A program made the translations under genes and the position numbers. Shown here one piece after another: positions 1 through 9,126 of a DNA stretch of 64,000 nt; position 1 is the stretch's first letter, and each line of letters opens with the position of its first letter. The stretch is from Vibrio gigantis (GTDB lineage: Bacteria > Pseudomonadota > Gammaproteobacteria > Enterobacterales > Vibrionaceae), in assembly GCF_024347515.1 (NCBI RefSeq), contig NZ_AP025492.1, positions 2,418,001 to 2,482,000 on the forward strand. The letters are read 5' to 3'. Under the pieces are notes generated by a model. It saw only the letters and a program-made list of their open reading frames with translations, did no database searches and was not told where the DNA came from.

Positions 1-1
1 C

Positions 2-451
2 ATGAAAGGCTCTGAAAACTATACCTTTGCGATTGAAACACCACTTGAGAAAGGACGTATTGGCTTTTTCTACTCCAATCAAAGCTCCAACTTGGAAACG
101 CTAAACCTTAGCTCTTCAATCCAATACCTGCATTTACAAAGCAGCATCTACTACCCTGCTTCGCCTGTGTTGTCCGGTTATCTAGGGTTAGGCCTTGGTG
201 CATCTTACGTCGATGTAGACTGGGCAAAAGATAAGTATGGATTCTCAACGTCTATCTTTGGTGGTTTAGAATACAAATTTAGCGACCGCTTAGCTTTAAA
301 CACTCAAGTACGTTGGCTTGGTACGGTTGTCGATAACGACACCTCTGGTGTTTGTAACATACCAAGCACTGGGCAAGACTGCATTATCCGCTTTGATACC
401 GATTGGATGAATCAATTCCAAGCCAATGTCGGGTTGAGTTTTACGTTCTAG
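2..451 (+). CDS. Outer-membrane beta-barrel protein, probably only the C-terminal part
   Basis: The reading frame is open to the left edge, so the first ATG at position 2 may be internal and the true start may lie outside the window. The 149 visible residues alternate polar and hydrophobic positions with aromatic girdles, contain a glycine-rich strand (GLGLGASYVDVDW) and end in a strand finishing with Phe (VGLSFTF), the usual signal for outer-membrane barrel insertion by BAM. Two cysteines near residues 118 and 127 could form a disulfide in a loop. There is no enzyme motif. It resembles small OmpA/OmpW-sized barrels, but the exact family and ligand cannot be told from sequence alone. Confidence 0.6.
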   Translation: MKGSENYTFAIETPLEKGRIGFFYSNQSSNLETLNLSSSIQYLHLQSSIYYPASPVLSGYLGLGLGASYVDVDWAKDKYGFSTSIFGGLEYKFSDRLALNTQVRWLGTVVDNDTSGVCNIPSTGQDCIIRFDTDWMNQFQANVGLSFTF

Positions 452-472
452 TTACTTACTGTCCCTAACAAA

Positions 473-507
473 ATGAAAAAGTCAGCTCAATGCTGGCTTT
501 TTCATTA
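473..507. terminator. Bidirectional intrinsic terminator between convergent barrel genes
   Basis: A stem of AAAAAGTCAGC with GCTGGCTTTTT around a short TCAAT loop, with A-tract and T-tract on either side, lies between the ends of the two convergent genes and can serve both. Confidence 0.7.
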
Positions 508-529
508 TTAAAACGTGTTTTAGTTCGGG

Positions 530-934
530 TTAGAACTTATAGGTAACACCCAGAGCACCGCCTACTTGCAACTCAACACCTTTATACATGTCGAGCTCAG
601 GATGAACTTGTGCGTAAGCATTCCAGCCTTCATAGAAATTCACTTTTACACCAAGAGGCACACGTAAACCAAAGTCGTCATTCCATTCAGCCCAAGCACC
701 AGCACCGACGTACCAGCTTAACGGAGCTTCAGTCTCGAACTGACCACGCTTCCATATGTAGTCGAATGCCGCGCCGTCATTACCAACAGTCGCACGGTAT
801 TTCTGATCAAATTCCACAACGACACTCAGGTCTTGGTCAATGGCGAGTCCAACTTCCAAAGCTGGAGCTTCAGAAGCGTGAGCAAAAGAGGCTCCGCTGC
901 AGCACATAAGGCCGATCAAGTAACGTTGTTTCAT
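530..934 (-). CDS. Small secreted beta-barrel-like protein of unknown function
   Basis: A protein of 134 residues with a signal peptide (MKQRYLIGLMCCSGASFAHA, cleavage probably after AHA). The mature part of about 114 residues is rich in Trp, Tyr and Gly, alternates polar and hydrophobic residues and ends in LGVTYKF, the terminal-Phe pattern of outer-membrane barrels. The signal peptide has two adjacent cysteines, but they are not followed by a clear lipobox. It is convergent with the barrel gene to its left and about 230 bp from the end of ptsG. The function is not recognised. Its length suggests a small barrel of six to eight strands; a periplasmic beta protein is the alternative. Confidence 0.6.
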   Translation of the reverse strand: MKQRYLIGLMCCSGASFAHASEAPALEVGLAIDQDLSVVVEFDQKYRATVGNDGAAFDYIWKRGQFETEAPLSWYVGAGAWAEWNDDFGLRVPLGVKVNFYEGWNAYAQVHPELDMYKGVELQVGGALGVTYKF

Positions 935-1114
935 AATATTCTCAGACTTTGTTTAAAAAACAGTAGATTACTTAAATCACAACTGATGTTGTCATCATAA
1001 AGTTAAAGATAAGAATTACCCAAAGCAGGTAATTGAGCATCAGTACATTGAGCTAGTCGATAACTGATTGAGTGGAAAAGAATAAGTGTAGGAAGAACTT
1101 CCATAAGGCAGAAA

Positions 1115-1143
1115 CAAAAAAGGAGGCCTTTCGGCCTCCTTTC
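1115..1143 (-). terminator. Terminator of ptsG
   Basis: Read on the minus strand, a GC-rich stem (AAAGGAGGCC / GGCCTCCTTT) with a GAAA tetraloop is followed by a run of T. It lies 20 bp past the ptsG stop codon. Confidence 0.85.
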
Positions 1144-1162
1144 AATCTATTGAATCAGTAGA

Positions 1163-2593
1163 TTAACCGTTGTTACGAATCCACTCATCCATGTCTGTCT
1201 TAAGGTTGTCAGACTTAGTACCGAAGATAGCTTGAACGCCACCAGCAACTACAACAACACCTGCAGCGCCTAGTTTCTTCAGTTTGTCTTGGTCAACAAC
1301 TGCTGTATCAGCAACTGCAACACGTAGACGAGTAATACAAGCGTCAAGACCAGTGATGTTAGCTTTACCACCGAATGCAGCAACTAGCTCACCAGCAAGT
1401 TCAGAACCAGTCGCAACTGACTCTTCTTCTGTCTCGTCTTCACGGCCTGGAGTTTTAAGGTCTAGAGCTTTAATCACAGTGCGGAATACGATGTAGTAAA
1501 TTGCAGCGTAAGCAATACCACATACAACCATTAGACCCATCTTAGACGCGTGGCCAGATAGAACTAGGAAGTCGATTAGACCGTGTGAGAAAGATGTACC
1601 GTGTACAAAACCTAGAGTGTTCGCAAGAACGTATGCAGAACCAGCTAGTAGAGCGTGGATTGCGTACAGTACTGGAGCAACGAATAGGAAAGAGAATTCG
1701 ATTGGTTCAGTGATACCCGTTAGGAATGAAGTCAACGCAGCAGAAGCCATGATACCCATTACTTTAGCGCGGTTTTCAGGCTTAGCTGAGTGTGCAATCG
1801 CGATTGCAGCAGCAGGTAGACCGAACATCTTGAACATGTAACCACCAGCTAGCTGACCGAAGCCATTGCCCGCTGCACGAGATGCGTCATCAGCAACTAA
1901 GTAACAAGTAAGAACACCGTTTTGAGTTTCGCCAGCAGCGTTTACACAAGTACCAGCTTCAAAGAAGAATGGTACGTTCCAAACGTGGTGAAGACCAAAT
2001 GGAATTAGAGAACGCTCAACGATACCGTAGATACCAAACGCCACTTGTGGGTTTTGGTGAGCAGCCCAATCAGAGAACGCAGAGATTGCGCCGCCAACTG
2101 GTGGCCATACTACAGATAGTAGGATTGCTAGACCGATCGCAGAGAAACCTGTGATGATTGGCACAGCACGCTTACCGGCGAAGAAGCCAAGGTACTCTGG
2201 TAGTTGAATACGGAAGAAACGGTTGAATGCCCAAGCAGCAACACCACCGACTAGGATACCACCTAGTACACCAGTGTCGATTTTATCAACGCCCATTACA
2301 CCAGCCATTACGCCAAGTGTAGCAGTCATGATGCCGTAACCAACGATAGCCGCTAGACCCGCTACACCATCGTTGTTAGTAAAGCCAAGCGCAACACCTA
2401 CTGCGAACAGTAGTGCCATTTGACCGAATACTGAACCACCAGCTTGTTCCATTAAGTTTGAAACGATTTCTGGAATGAAAGGAAGATCTGCTGCACCGAC
2501 ACCTAGCAAAATACCCGCAACTGGTAAAACTGATACTGGAAGCATCAGAGACTTACCAACTTTCTGCAGGCTAGCAAAAAGGTTCTTAAACAT
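1163..2593 (-). CDS. ptsG: PTS glucose-specific EIIBC component
   Basis: This is the inner-membrane permease that imports and phosphorylates glucose, using phosphate passed from EIIA-Glc. The first 375 or so residues form the hydrophobic EIIC channel with the conserved [12 protein letters not shown] motif. After a charged linker (EDETEEES) comes the EIIB domain, whose phospho-accepting cysteine is C419 in [13 protein letters not shown]. The length of 476 residues matches E. coli PtsG (477). A good AGGAG ribosome site lies upstream of the ATG. The gene stands alone with its own terminator. A TATAAT-like -10 element about 100 bp upstream lacks a good -35, as expected for activator-dependent transcription. 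Confidence 0.95.
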   Translation of the reverse strand: MFKNLFASLQKVGKSLMLPVSVLPVAGILLGVGAADLPFIPEIVSNLMEQAGGSVFGQMALLFAVGVALGFTNNDGVAGLAAIVGYGIMTATLGVMAGVMGVDKIDTGVLGGILVGGVAAWAFNRFFRIQLPEYLGFFAGKRAVPIITGFSAIGLAILLSVVWPPVGGAISAFSDWAAHQNPQVAFGIYGIVERSLIPFGLHHVWNVPFFFEAGTCVNAAGETQNGVLTCYLVADDASRAAGNGFGQLAGGYMFKMFGLPAAAIAIAHSAKPENRAKVMGIMASAALTSFLTGITEPIEFSFLFVAPVLYAIHALLAGSAYVLANTLGFVHGTSFSHGLIDFLVLSGHASKMGLMVVCGIAYAAIYYIVFRTVIKALDLKTPGREDETEEESVATGSELAGELVAAFGGKANITGLDACITRLRVAVADTAVVDQDKLKKLGAAGVVVVAGGVQAIFGTKSDNLKTDMDEWIRNNG

Positions 2594-3037
2594 GTTTATG
2601 CTCCTGATAAAGATAAAATAATTATATGGGTTCTAACGGCACACCCCCGTAGCCTATATGTTAGCACCCAGTGAAAATGTAACCATGTATTGCATTATAT
2701 TTTCTGCCGCTAAATATATATTGATGGGGAACTAACTTTCTAGTCACTTACGAAATTTAGTTTCAAAACACGTCTTGGATCACATGTCAAATTTAGAAAT
2801 GCAATGCTTTACAAGCATTTAATTAACTGAAATATATAGATATTTTTCAAGAGCTCTATTATTTTACTGGGTAAATAAAATAGGAGTGAATGTTATTTTT
2901 AGTAACAAAATTACAAATGTTATAATTGGCGCTCTCAAGTTCAACATAATTCGTAAACATTAAAAAAATACGCACTTTTGGTGATCAAAAACACAAAAAG
3001 GGAGCTTTCGCTCCCTTTTATTTGTTTACTTGGTTTT
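2594..3037 (-). promoter_or_regulatory. ptsG upstream region with candidate -10 element
   Basis: This 444-bp AT-rich spacer holds the ptsG control region. On the minus strand, TATAAT lies at 2694-2699 with no convincing -35 hexamer 17 bp upstream, leaving a leader of about 95 nt. A half-site GATCACAT near 2779 recalls CRP, but I cannot make a full TGTGA-N6-TCACA site from it. The far end holds the terminator of the tatD gene. Confidence 0.35.
2995..3021 (-). terminator. Terminator at the end of the tmk-holB-tatD operon
   Basis: On the minus strand, AAAGGGAGC and GCTCCCTTT form a stem around GAAA, followed by a T-tract, 17 bp after the tatD-family stop codon. Confidence 0.85.
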
Positions 3038-3805
3038 TTATCGCAAAAAAAGTTTTTGATAATTTTTGGTCGTTTGTTCAGCAACCTCTTTCATCGACAC
3101 ACCTTTCAACTGCGCAATATAGGCTGCCACTTCCACAACATATGCAGGTTGATTCTGCTTTCCACGATATGGAATTGGCGCTAAGTATGGCGAATCCGTC
3201 TCGATCAGCAACCTGTCTAGTGGTAAATTTTTAACCACTTCTTTAAGTTCTGTAGCTTGCTTAAAGGTCACGATACCTGAAATTGAGATATAGAAACCTA
3301 ATTCCATTGCCGCTTCAGCGAACGCTTGATCTTCGGTAAAGCAGTGAATCACACCACCACACTTCTCAGCTCCGCCATCACGTAAAATAGCCAATGTGTC
3401 TTCACGTGCGTTACGAGTGTGAATGATCAAAGGTTTATTCAGCTCAACGGCCAACTCAACGTGCTGCTTAAATCGTAGCTGTTGTAGCTCCGCAGTCTCT
3501 GGCTGGTAGTGATAATCTAAACCTGTCTCACCAATCGCCACGACCTTAGGGTTGCTCGCGTACTCACGCATTGTCTCTAGGCAGAAATCACTTTCAACAT
3601 CCAGAGGGTGAACGCCACAAGAGGCTTTAACGTTATCAAACGGCGAGATCATCTCGAGCATATTTTCAAACGAATCCAGTGTCACACCGACAGAAAGCAA
3701 TTGGTCTACATTGGCAGCCTTCGCCTTGTTAACCACGTCTTCTACGCTTGTGTGTAAATCTTGGTAATCCAATTTGTCTAAGTGACAATGGGAATCTACG
3801 AACAT
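3038..3805 (-). CDS. ycfH: TatD-family metal-dependent hydrolase (YcfH type)
   Basis: A predicted metal-dependent deoxyribonuclease of the TatD amidohydrolase barrel family. The N-terminus begins MFVDSHCHLDKL with the metal-binding HxH pair; GETGLDYHY, IIHTRNA, GVIHCFTE and LIETDSPYLAP carry the other expected metal and active-site residues. I place the start at the internal ATG at 3805, because E. coli YcfH starts at the equivalent MFLVDSHCHL; the frame can be read nine codons further up. This start overlaps the holB stop by 10 bp, showing translational coupling. The neighbours tmk and holB are the usual ones for this family in gamma-proteobacteria. The natural substrate is not certain. Confidence 0.9.
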   Translation of the reverse strand: MFVDSHCHLDKLDYQDLHTSVEDVVNKAKAANVDQLLSVGVTLDSFENMLEMISPFDNVKASCGVHPLDVESDFCLETMREYASNPKVVAIGETGLDYHYQPETAELQQLRFKQHVELAVELNKPLIIHTRNAREDTLAILRDGGAEKCGGVIHCFTEDQAFAEAAMELGFYISISGIVTFKQATELKEVVKNLPLDRLLIETDSPYLAPIPYRGKQNQPAYVVEVAAYIAQLKGVSMKEVAEQTTKNYQKLFLR

Positions 3806-4761
3806 GTTTCCTCGCAAGTGGCTATCAGCCAATTCATTATGAGTAGCTCCGTATTGAGCCCAGGGTGTTGCTTTAACTGCTCAATCAATATCAGCAGCTT
3901 ATTTGATGCTGCATAAGCACTTTGATAGGACATCACCTCACACAGTGCTTTCGCACTAGGAGTGATAGCCTGATTCGCCAAACCAAAATGCAGCTTCTGT
4001 ACATCCGACAACAAATGCCATAGCCAACCCAATTGAATCAAAGGATCTTTGCTAAGCTCTGTCGACAATTTTAGCATGTCAGGTTGAGTGCCCTTGATGA
4101 CATTAACAAAGCCATCGAGCGCTTTAGTTGAAGCCTCTACTCCGCCCTGCTCGAACATCGCCTTCGCTTTTAAAGGCGCGTAGTCATTGAGCGCTAAAAT
4201 ATATTGTGGAACGGCCTTACCAACTTCGCCACCTAACCAAGCCGACCCTGCCTCCAACTGTGGGCTAACCACATTGAATTGCTGACAACGGCTAATAATA
4301 GTCGGCATTAAGCGATTACTATTGCGAGTAGACAGGATGAAGATGCACTTACTTGATGGCTCTTCCAGAGTTTTCAACAATGCATTGGAAGCCGATTCGT
4401 TCATTGCTTCAGCCGGATTAAGCAAGATAACGCGCAAACCACCTAACTGAGAAGACTCTTGAGCCCATCGGTTACTGGCACGTACTTGATCAACCGTGAT
4501 CGACTTGCCTTCTTTTTCTGGAGAGATCACATGAAAATCAGGATGACTACCCGACTTCATTAATTCGCAACTGTGACAAAATCCGCACGACTCGCTTTCA
4601 TAGTTCGTACACATCAACGCGTCGGTAAGTTGGCTAATCAACGCATCAACGCCGAGCCCTTCCGGTGCATTCACAATTACGGAGTTAGGAAAACGCTCCG
4701 CATCGAGACTTTTTTTCCACTCACTCCATAATGGTGTGAGCCAAGAATACACTTCAGCCAT
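3796..4761 (-). CDS. holB: DNA polymerase III delta-prime subunit
   Basis: A subunit of the clamp loader that opens the beta sliding clamp during replication. The 321-residue protein has the AAA+ fold of DnaX relatives, with the four-cysteine zinc module (CTNYESESCGFCHSCELM) near residues 49-66, SHPDFHVI, and the sensor region TLEEPSSKCIFIL with SRCQQF, which supplies the arginine-finger-type SRC motif. As expected for delta-prime, the N-terminal P-loop is degenerate (NAPEGLGVDAL). It sits 6 bp after tmk and overlaps the tatD-family gene, so the three are probably one transcript. Confidence 0.93.
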   Translation of the reverse strand: MAEVYSWLTPLWSEWKKSLDAERFPNSVIVNAPEGLGVDALISQLTDALMCTNYESESCGFCHSCELMKSGSHPDFHVISPEKEGKSITVDQVRASNRWAQESSQLGGLRVILLNPAEAMNESASNALLKTLEEPSSKCIFILSTRNSNRLMPTIISRCQQFNVVSPQLEAGSAWLGGEVGKAVPQYILALNDYAPLKAKAMFEQGGVEASTKALDGFVNVIKGTQPDMLKLSTELSKDPLIQLGWLWHLLSDVQKLHFGLANQAITPSAKALCEVMSYQSAYAASNKLLILIEQLKQHPGLNTELLIMNWLIATCEETCS

Positions 4762-4767
4762 GACTAC

Positions 4768-5400
4768 CTACTGTTTGCCGAGCCAAGCAGTTAGCGCGAT
4801 TTTAATATCAGCGGCTACTTGCTCAATTTCTTGCTGCGCATTAATCACGAGTACAGAATCATCTTGTTCTGCAATTTCTAGATAGCGCTCACGCGTGCGG
4901 TCAAAAAACGAGATATCCATCTTTTCAATTCTATCAAGTTCACCACGGCCTCTAGCACGCTCTAGCCCTACTCTAGGGTCTAGGTCCAAATATAGCGTTA
5001 GATCTGGCTTAAAGCTGCCTAGTGTGGTTGATTTCAGTGACTCCATAGTTGTGCGAGCGATCTGACGACCACCACCTTGATAAGCCTGAGAAGACATATC
5101 ATGGCGATCACCCAATACCCACTTACCACTATCGAGTGCAGGCTTAATCACGTTTTCTACTAATTGAACACGTGCTGCGTACATCAATAGTAATTCAGTC
5201 ATGTCTTGAAGCTTCTCGCCTTCGTGCTCTTCTTTGACCAACGAACGCATCTTTTCAGCCAAAACTGTGCCACCCGGCTCGCGAGTATTAACAATGTCCT
5301 CAACACCCGATGCTTTTAATGTCTCAACGATGGCATTGATTGCTGTGCTTTTGCCAGCGCCTTCAAGGCCTTCAACCACGATAAATTTCGACTGATTCAT
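4768..5400 (-). CDS. tmk: Thymidylate kinase
   Basis: Phosphorylates dTMP to dTDP with ATP, an essential step in dTTP supply, in the cytosol. The P-loop is [12 protein letters not shown] near residues 8-19; NTREPGGT is the conserved dTMP-binding DRx/TREPGG region; [16 protein letters not shown] holds the substrate-binding arginine; and RGELDRIE is in the LID region. The length of 210 residues fits the family (213 in E. coli). It follows mltG by 10 bp and precedes holB by 6 bp, so pabC, mltG, tmk, holB and ycfH form one tightly packed transcription unit. Confidence 0.95.
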   Translation of the reverse strand: MNQSKFIVVEGLEGAGKSTAINAIVETLKASGVEDIVNTREPGGTVLAEKMRSLVKEEHEGEKLQDMTELLLMYAARVQLVENVIKPALDSGKWVLGDRHDMSSQAYQGGGRQIARTTMESLKSTTLGSFKPDLTLYLDLDPRVGLERARGRGELDRIEKMDISFFDRTRERYLEIAEQDDSVLVINAQQEIEQVAADIKIALTAWLGKQ

Positions 5401-5410
5401 AATTATTTCT

Positions 5411-6427
5411 TTATCTATTTTTTCTTAATTGCTTTAAGTAAGCTCGTACTGCACGGTTATGCTCAGTCAAACTCTTTGAAAATACGTGACCACCCGTGCC
5501 ACTCGCAACGAAGTACAAATAGTTGCTCTTCTCAGGATTCAACGCTGCGTTGATAGACGCTTTGCCTGCCATGGCGATAGGTGTCGGTGGTAAACCACTC
5601 ATTGTATAGGTGTTGTATGGTGTTGGCGTGCGTAAATCTTTCTTACGGATATTTCCATCGTAGCTGTCACCCATGCCGTAGATAACCGTTGGGTCGGTTT
5701 GCAAACGCATACGCTTGTTCAGACGGTTAACGAACACAGAAGACACACGCTCGCGCTCAGAAGCTACGGCCGTCTCTTTCTCAATAATAGACGCAAGAAT
5801 CAGAGCTTCATAAGGTGACTTAAGAGGCAGTTTATCTGCTCTATTTTCCCACTCCTCATTCACCACGTTCATTAGGTCTCGATGCGCGCGCTTCAGCAAA
5901 TCTAAATCGGTTGTGCCGTAGGTGTAGTGATACGTTTCTGCTAAAAAAAGACCTTCAAGCTTTTCATTTTCAATACCCAACTTTTCAGCGATCTCTTTTT
6001 CAGAAACACCATCCAACGTTTGTTGAATGAATTCGTTGTCCTTTAGCTGCACAAGCCATTCATCAAAGCGGCTGCCTTCAACAAAGGTAATAGTGAATTG
6101 ATGCTCTTTGCCCTCAACAAGCACTTGTAATGCCTGCTCTAAGGTCAAACCCGGCTCTAGCAGAAATGTACCCGCCTTTACGTCAACAAGCTCAGGATGT
6201 AACTTACGGATGAGTTTCTCGTAAGGAGAAGCCTCAAATAGCCCCTCATTTATCAACTGTGCCAGAACACGATTAAAACTGCTGCCTGAAGCAACGGTTA
6301 CGACCTGTGGTTTTTCTAATTGGATGACTTGTTTCAGGTTATCTTGCGCTTGGTTGTAAACATAGAATCCAGCAGCACCAGCTGTGATTAGACACAAGAT
6401 AAGAAAAATAATTAACTTTTTGATCAC
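5411..6427 (-). CDS. mltG: Endolytic murein transglycosylase MltG
   Basis: Cleaves nascent peptidoglycan strands at the outer face of the inner membrane and is thought to set glycan chain length. The protein has an N-terminal membrane anchor (about residues 4-25, [20 protein letters not shown]), a LysM-like region, then the YceG domain with the catalytic ASIIEKETA motif near residue 215 and the conserved [11 protein letters not shown] and PTPYNTY segments. The start codon is GTG and overlaps the pabC stop (GTGA), which points to translational coupling. The length of 338 residues is close to E. coli YceG (340). Confidence 0.93.
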   Translation of the reverse strand: MIKKLIIFLILCLITAGAAGFYVYNQAQDNLKQVIQLEKPQVVTVASGSSFNRVLAQLINEGLFEASPYEKLIRKLHPELVDVKAGTFLLEPGLTLEQALQVLVEGKEHQFTITFVEGSRFDEWLVQLKDNEFIQQTLDGVSEKEIAEKLGIENEKLEGLFLAETYHYTYGTTDLDLLKRAHRDLMNVVNEEWENRADKLPLKSPYEALILASIIEKETAVASERERVSSVFVNRLNKRMRLQTDPTVIYGMGDSYDGNIRKKDLRTPTPYNTYTMSGLPPTPIAMAGKASINAALNPEKSNYLYFVASGTGGHVFSKSLTEHNRAVRAYLKQLRKNR

Positions 6428-7284
6428 GAGTTTAGTTGTCCTTGAAGGCTACGAGTAACGGTTCCAATGTTAAATTGGGTTTCACTAATACGGGTAACTG
6501 GGGCAACCCCTAAAATGGAGTTGGTCATGAAAACCTCATCAGCTTGCATGAGTTGAGATAGGCAGTAGTCGCTAATTGTAACGGAAAGTTCAGCTTGATT
6601 CAGCGCGGTTAACACTTGCTTACGCATAACCCCTGCGACGCCACTTTGCGTCAGTTGAGGTGTATAAATGATCTGCCCTTTTCGCCAAAACAAATTAGCC
6701 ATAGTGGTTTCAATCACATTGCCTGAGATATCAAGCACCACACCATCGACTTCATTGACCTGATCCATTTCGTCTTTCATCAAGATTTGTTCAAGGCGAT
6801 TATTGTGCTTATGCCCGGCAAGCAATGGGCTCAAACCTAAAGCTTGTTGGCAGACACCGAGTTCAACACCAGAGTCTTGCCACGCTGAATAATGGCTTGG
6901 AAAATCAAACGTACTGATGGTGACCGTAGGTTTAGCGATATTCTTGGTGCTATAACCTCTGCCACCAGCACCGCGGCTAACGTGCAGCTTTATCCCTGCT
7001 TTTTCATCATGAGGCTTGTTTGTCTCATGGCGGTTCTCTGTTTCATGAAGCGCATTGTTTTGGATGTGTTGAAGTGCGCTATCGAGCCAAACATTGACCA
7101 CATCCCAATCAAGTTCAGAAATGCGTAACGCTTTCAGGCATTCATCGACACGACGCTGATGATCGTGAAAATGTTGAATCTGGCCACCTTGAACAAGCAT
7201 GGTGGTAAAACAGCCGTCTCCGTATTGAAACGAACGGTCCAAGATATCGACAGTTTGCTGGCTTTCTCCATCAACCCAAAACAT
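6424..7284 (-). CDS. pabC: Aminodeoxychorismate lyase
   Basis: A pyridoxal-phosphate enzyme that converts 4-amino-4-deoxychorismate to p-aminobenzoate for folate. It is a fold-type IV PLP protein: MFWVDGESQQTVDILDR and YGDGCFTT at the N-terminus, SRGAGGRGYS near the middle, and AGHKHNNRLEQ with the Schiff-base lysine. I chose the ATG at 7284, not the one at 7296: a GGGGA site lies 6 bp upstream of it, and E. coli PabC starts at the same place. An extra hydrophilic stretch of about 20 residues (around 88-108, rich in His, Glu and Asn) separates the first domain from the SRGAGG strand and looks like a loop insertion. Confidence 0.92.
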   Translation of the reverse strand: MFWVDGESQQTVDILDRSFQYGDGCFTTMLVQGGQIQHFHDHQRRVDECLKALRISELDWDVVNVWLDSALQHIQNNALHETENRHETNKPHDEKAGIKLHVSRGAGGRGYSTKNIAKPTVTISTFDFPSHYSAWQDSGVELGVCQQALGLSPLLAGHKHNNRLEQILMKDEMDQVNEVDGVVLDISGNVIETTMANLFWRKGQIIYTPQLTQSGVAGVMRKQVLTALNQAELSVTISDYCLSQLMQADEVFMTNSILGVAPVTRISETQFNIGTVTRSLQGQLNS

Positions 7285-7295
7285 GTTTTTCCCCA

Positions 7296-7334
7296 TAAAA
7301 AGAAACGGCTCAATGCTAAAGCATCAAGCCGTTT
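7296..7334 (-). terminator. Terminator/attenuator between fabF and pabC
   Basis: On the minus strand, AAACGGCT and AGCCGTTT enclose a second inner stem (ATGCT/AGCAT), then TTTCTTTTT follows. The T-tract runs straight into the first possible ATG of pabC, another reason to use the next ATG as the start. Confidence 0.75.
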
Positions 7335-7388
7335 AAAAACAAGTCTAATTGTGACTATCTACGAGTGTTTACGTCTTTAATAAGATGA

Positions 7389-8633
7389 TTAAATCTTTTT
7401 GAAGATCAAACAGCCGTTTGTACCACCGAAACCGAATGAGTTACATGCAGCATATTCCATGTTGCTAACTTCACGCGCAGTGTGAGGTACTAAGTCAATA
7501 TCTAAGCCTTCTTCAGGATCATCTAGGTTGATTGTTGGTGGAACAATTTGGTCAACCAGAGACATTGCCGTGATGATAGCTTCAGCAGAACCTGCAGCAC
7601 CTAGAAGGTGGCCTGTCATCGATTTCGTAGAAGAAACCAACACTTGCTTGCTACCTGCTTCGCCAAGAGCACGCTTGATGCCCTTAACTTCCGCTACGTC
7701 ACCAGCTGGAGTCGAAGTACCGTGTGCGTTCACATAACCGATTTGTTCACCAGTAATGCCAGCATCACGCATAGCCGCTTCCATTGCTAGTGCGCCACCT
7801 GAGCCATCTTCACTTGGAGATGTCATGTGGTAAGCGTCACCCGACATACCGAAGCCAACTAGCTCACAGTAAATCTTAGCGCCACGAGCTTTCGCATGTT
7901 CGTACTCTTCAAGAACCATCATGCCTGCACCGTCACCAAGAACGAAGCCATCACGGCCTTTGTCCCATGGACGAGAAGCTTTTTGAGGCTCATCGTTACG
8001 AGTAGACAGTGCTTTAGCCGCACCAAAACCACCCATACCTAGTGGCGTTGATGCTTTTTCAGCACCACCCGCTAGCATTGCGTCAGCATCGCCGTATGCA
8101 ATCATACGAGCCGCGTGACCAATGTTATGTAGGCCAGTCGTACATGCAGTAGAAATCGCGATGTTTGGACCGCGTAGACCACGCATGATAGACATGTGAC
8201 CAGCAATCATATTCACGATCGTCGACGGTACGAAGAACGGGCTGATCTTACGAGGACCTTTTTCAGTTAGAGCTTGGTGACCGGCTTCGATCAAACCAAG
8301 ACCACCAATACCAGAACCGATAGCAACACCCACACGTGGAGCGTTTTCTTCAGTAATAGTTAGGGCTGAATCATCTAAAGCTTGAATACCTGCTGCGACG
8401 CCGTACTGGATGAACAAGTCCATCTTACGAGCATCTTTTTTAGTCATATACTCTTCGCAGTTAAAGTCTTTAACTAGACCTGCAAAACGAGTTGAGAAAT
8501 TGGTTGCATCAAAGTGCTCGATATTAACGATACCACTTTGACCAGCTAGCAGGGCTTTCCAAGAAGATTCTACAGTGTTGCCTACCGGTGACAACATACC
8601 CATGCCAGTGACAACTACACGACGCTTGGACAC
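7389..8633 (-). CDS. fabF: 3-oxoacyl-[acyl-carrier-protein] synthase II
   Basis: Condenses malonyl-ACP with acyl-ACP in fatty-acid elongation and is responsible for temperature adjustment of cis-vaccenate in relatives. The thiolase-fold protein has the catalytic cysteine C164 in [10 protein letters not shown] and the two histidines in [11 protein letters not shown] and [11 protein letters not shown]; the conserved lysine is in VSSTKSMTG, and [10 protein letters not shown] closes the active site. The length of 414 matches E. coli FabF (413). It follows acpP by 93 bp, with a GC-rich hairpin in the gap, and is followed by a terminator ahead of pabC. Confidence 0.96.
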   Translation of the reverse strand: MSKRRVVVTGMGMLSPVGNTVESSWKALLAGQSGIVNIEHFDATNFSTRFAGLVKDFNCEEYMTKKDARKMDLFIQYGVAAGIQALDDSALTITEENAPRVGVAIGSGIGGLGLIEAGHQALTEKGPRKISPFFVPSTIVNMIAGHMSIMRGLRGPNIAISTACTTGLHNIGHAARMIAYGDADAMLAGGAEKASTPLGMGGFGAAKALSTRNDEPQKASRPWDKGRDGFVLGDGAGMMVLEEYEHAKARGAKIYCELVGFGMSGDAYHMTSPSEDGSGGALAMEAAMRDAGITGEQIGYVNAHGTSTPAGDVAEVKGIKRALGEAGSKQVLVSSTKSMTGHLLGAAGSAEAIITAMSLVDQIVPPTINLDDPEEGLDIDLVPHTAREVSNMEYAACNSFGFGGTNGCLIFKKI

Positions 8634-8693
8634 GATTTTACACTCCGGGGATTGAGGTGATTTAAGATGAGGATAGATGAGTTAGATAAAACA

Positions 8694-8716
8694 CAGGCGG
8701 TCGAGGTGACCGCCTG
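8694..8716 (-). terminator. Hairpin between acpP and fabF, possible attenuator
   Basis: CAGGCGGTC and GACCGCCTG form a perfect 9-bp stem with a 5-nt loop just past the acpP stop. The following TGTTTTATC is a weak T-tract, so partial termination or 3'-end protection of acpP RNA is more likely than full termination. Confidence 0.5.
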
Positions 8717-8726
8717 GGAGAGATTA

Positions 8727-8960
8727 TTACTGAGCGCTAGTTACGTAATCGATAGCTGCTTGAACAGTAGTAATTTTCTCAGCTTCTTCATCTGGGATTT
8801 CAGTGTCGAATTCTTCTTCTAGAGCCATTACTAGCTCAACTGTGTCTAGAGAATCTGCACCTAGGTCATCAACGAAAGAAGCTTCGTTTTTAACTTCAGC
8901 TTCGTCTACACCTAGCTGTTCAACAATGATTTTCTTTACGCGTTCTTCGAGGTTGCTCAT
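8727..8960 (-). CDS. acpP: Acyl carrier protein
   Basis: The small acidic carrier that holds growing acyl chains as thioesters on a 4'-phosphopantetheine arm. The attachment serine is S37 in [15 protein letters not shown]. At 77 residues it is the standard length, with a very acidic four-helix composition. The 166-bp gap to fabG is long enough for its own promoter, in keeping with the high demand for ACP. A hairpin after the stop could help keep acpP transcripts more abundant than fabF. Confidence 0.97.
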   Translation of the reverse strand: MSNLEERVKKIIVEQLGVDEAEVKNEASFVDDLGADSLDTVELVMALEEEFDTEIPDEEAEKITTVQAAIDYVTSAQ

Positions 8961-9126
8961 TTTTTCTTTTCCTTTACAGAGTTCGCTTTATGCGATGTTT
9001 TCCGTAGTTTATTCAATCTATTGAAAGTTGCAAGGTCAACTTTTCTGGTCAAACCACAATTTTCACGATTTTAACCGAAATTACGTATGATCTTGACTTA
9101 AATCATGCACAAATGTTGCACATAAT

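Noticed and set aside
2775..2800. A CRP site upstream of ptsG
   Set aside because: Only the half-site GATCACAT is present; I could not complete TGTGA-N6-TCACA.
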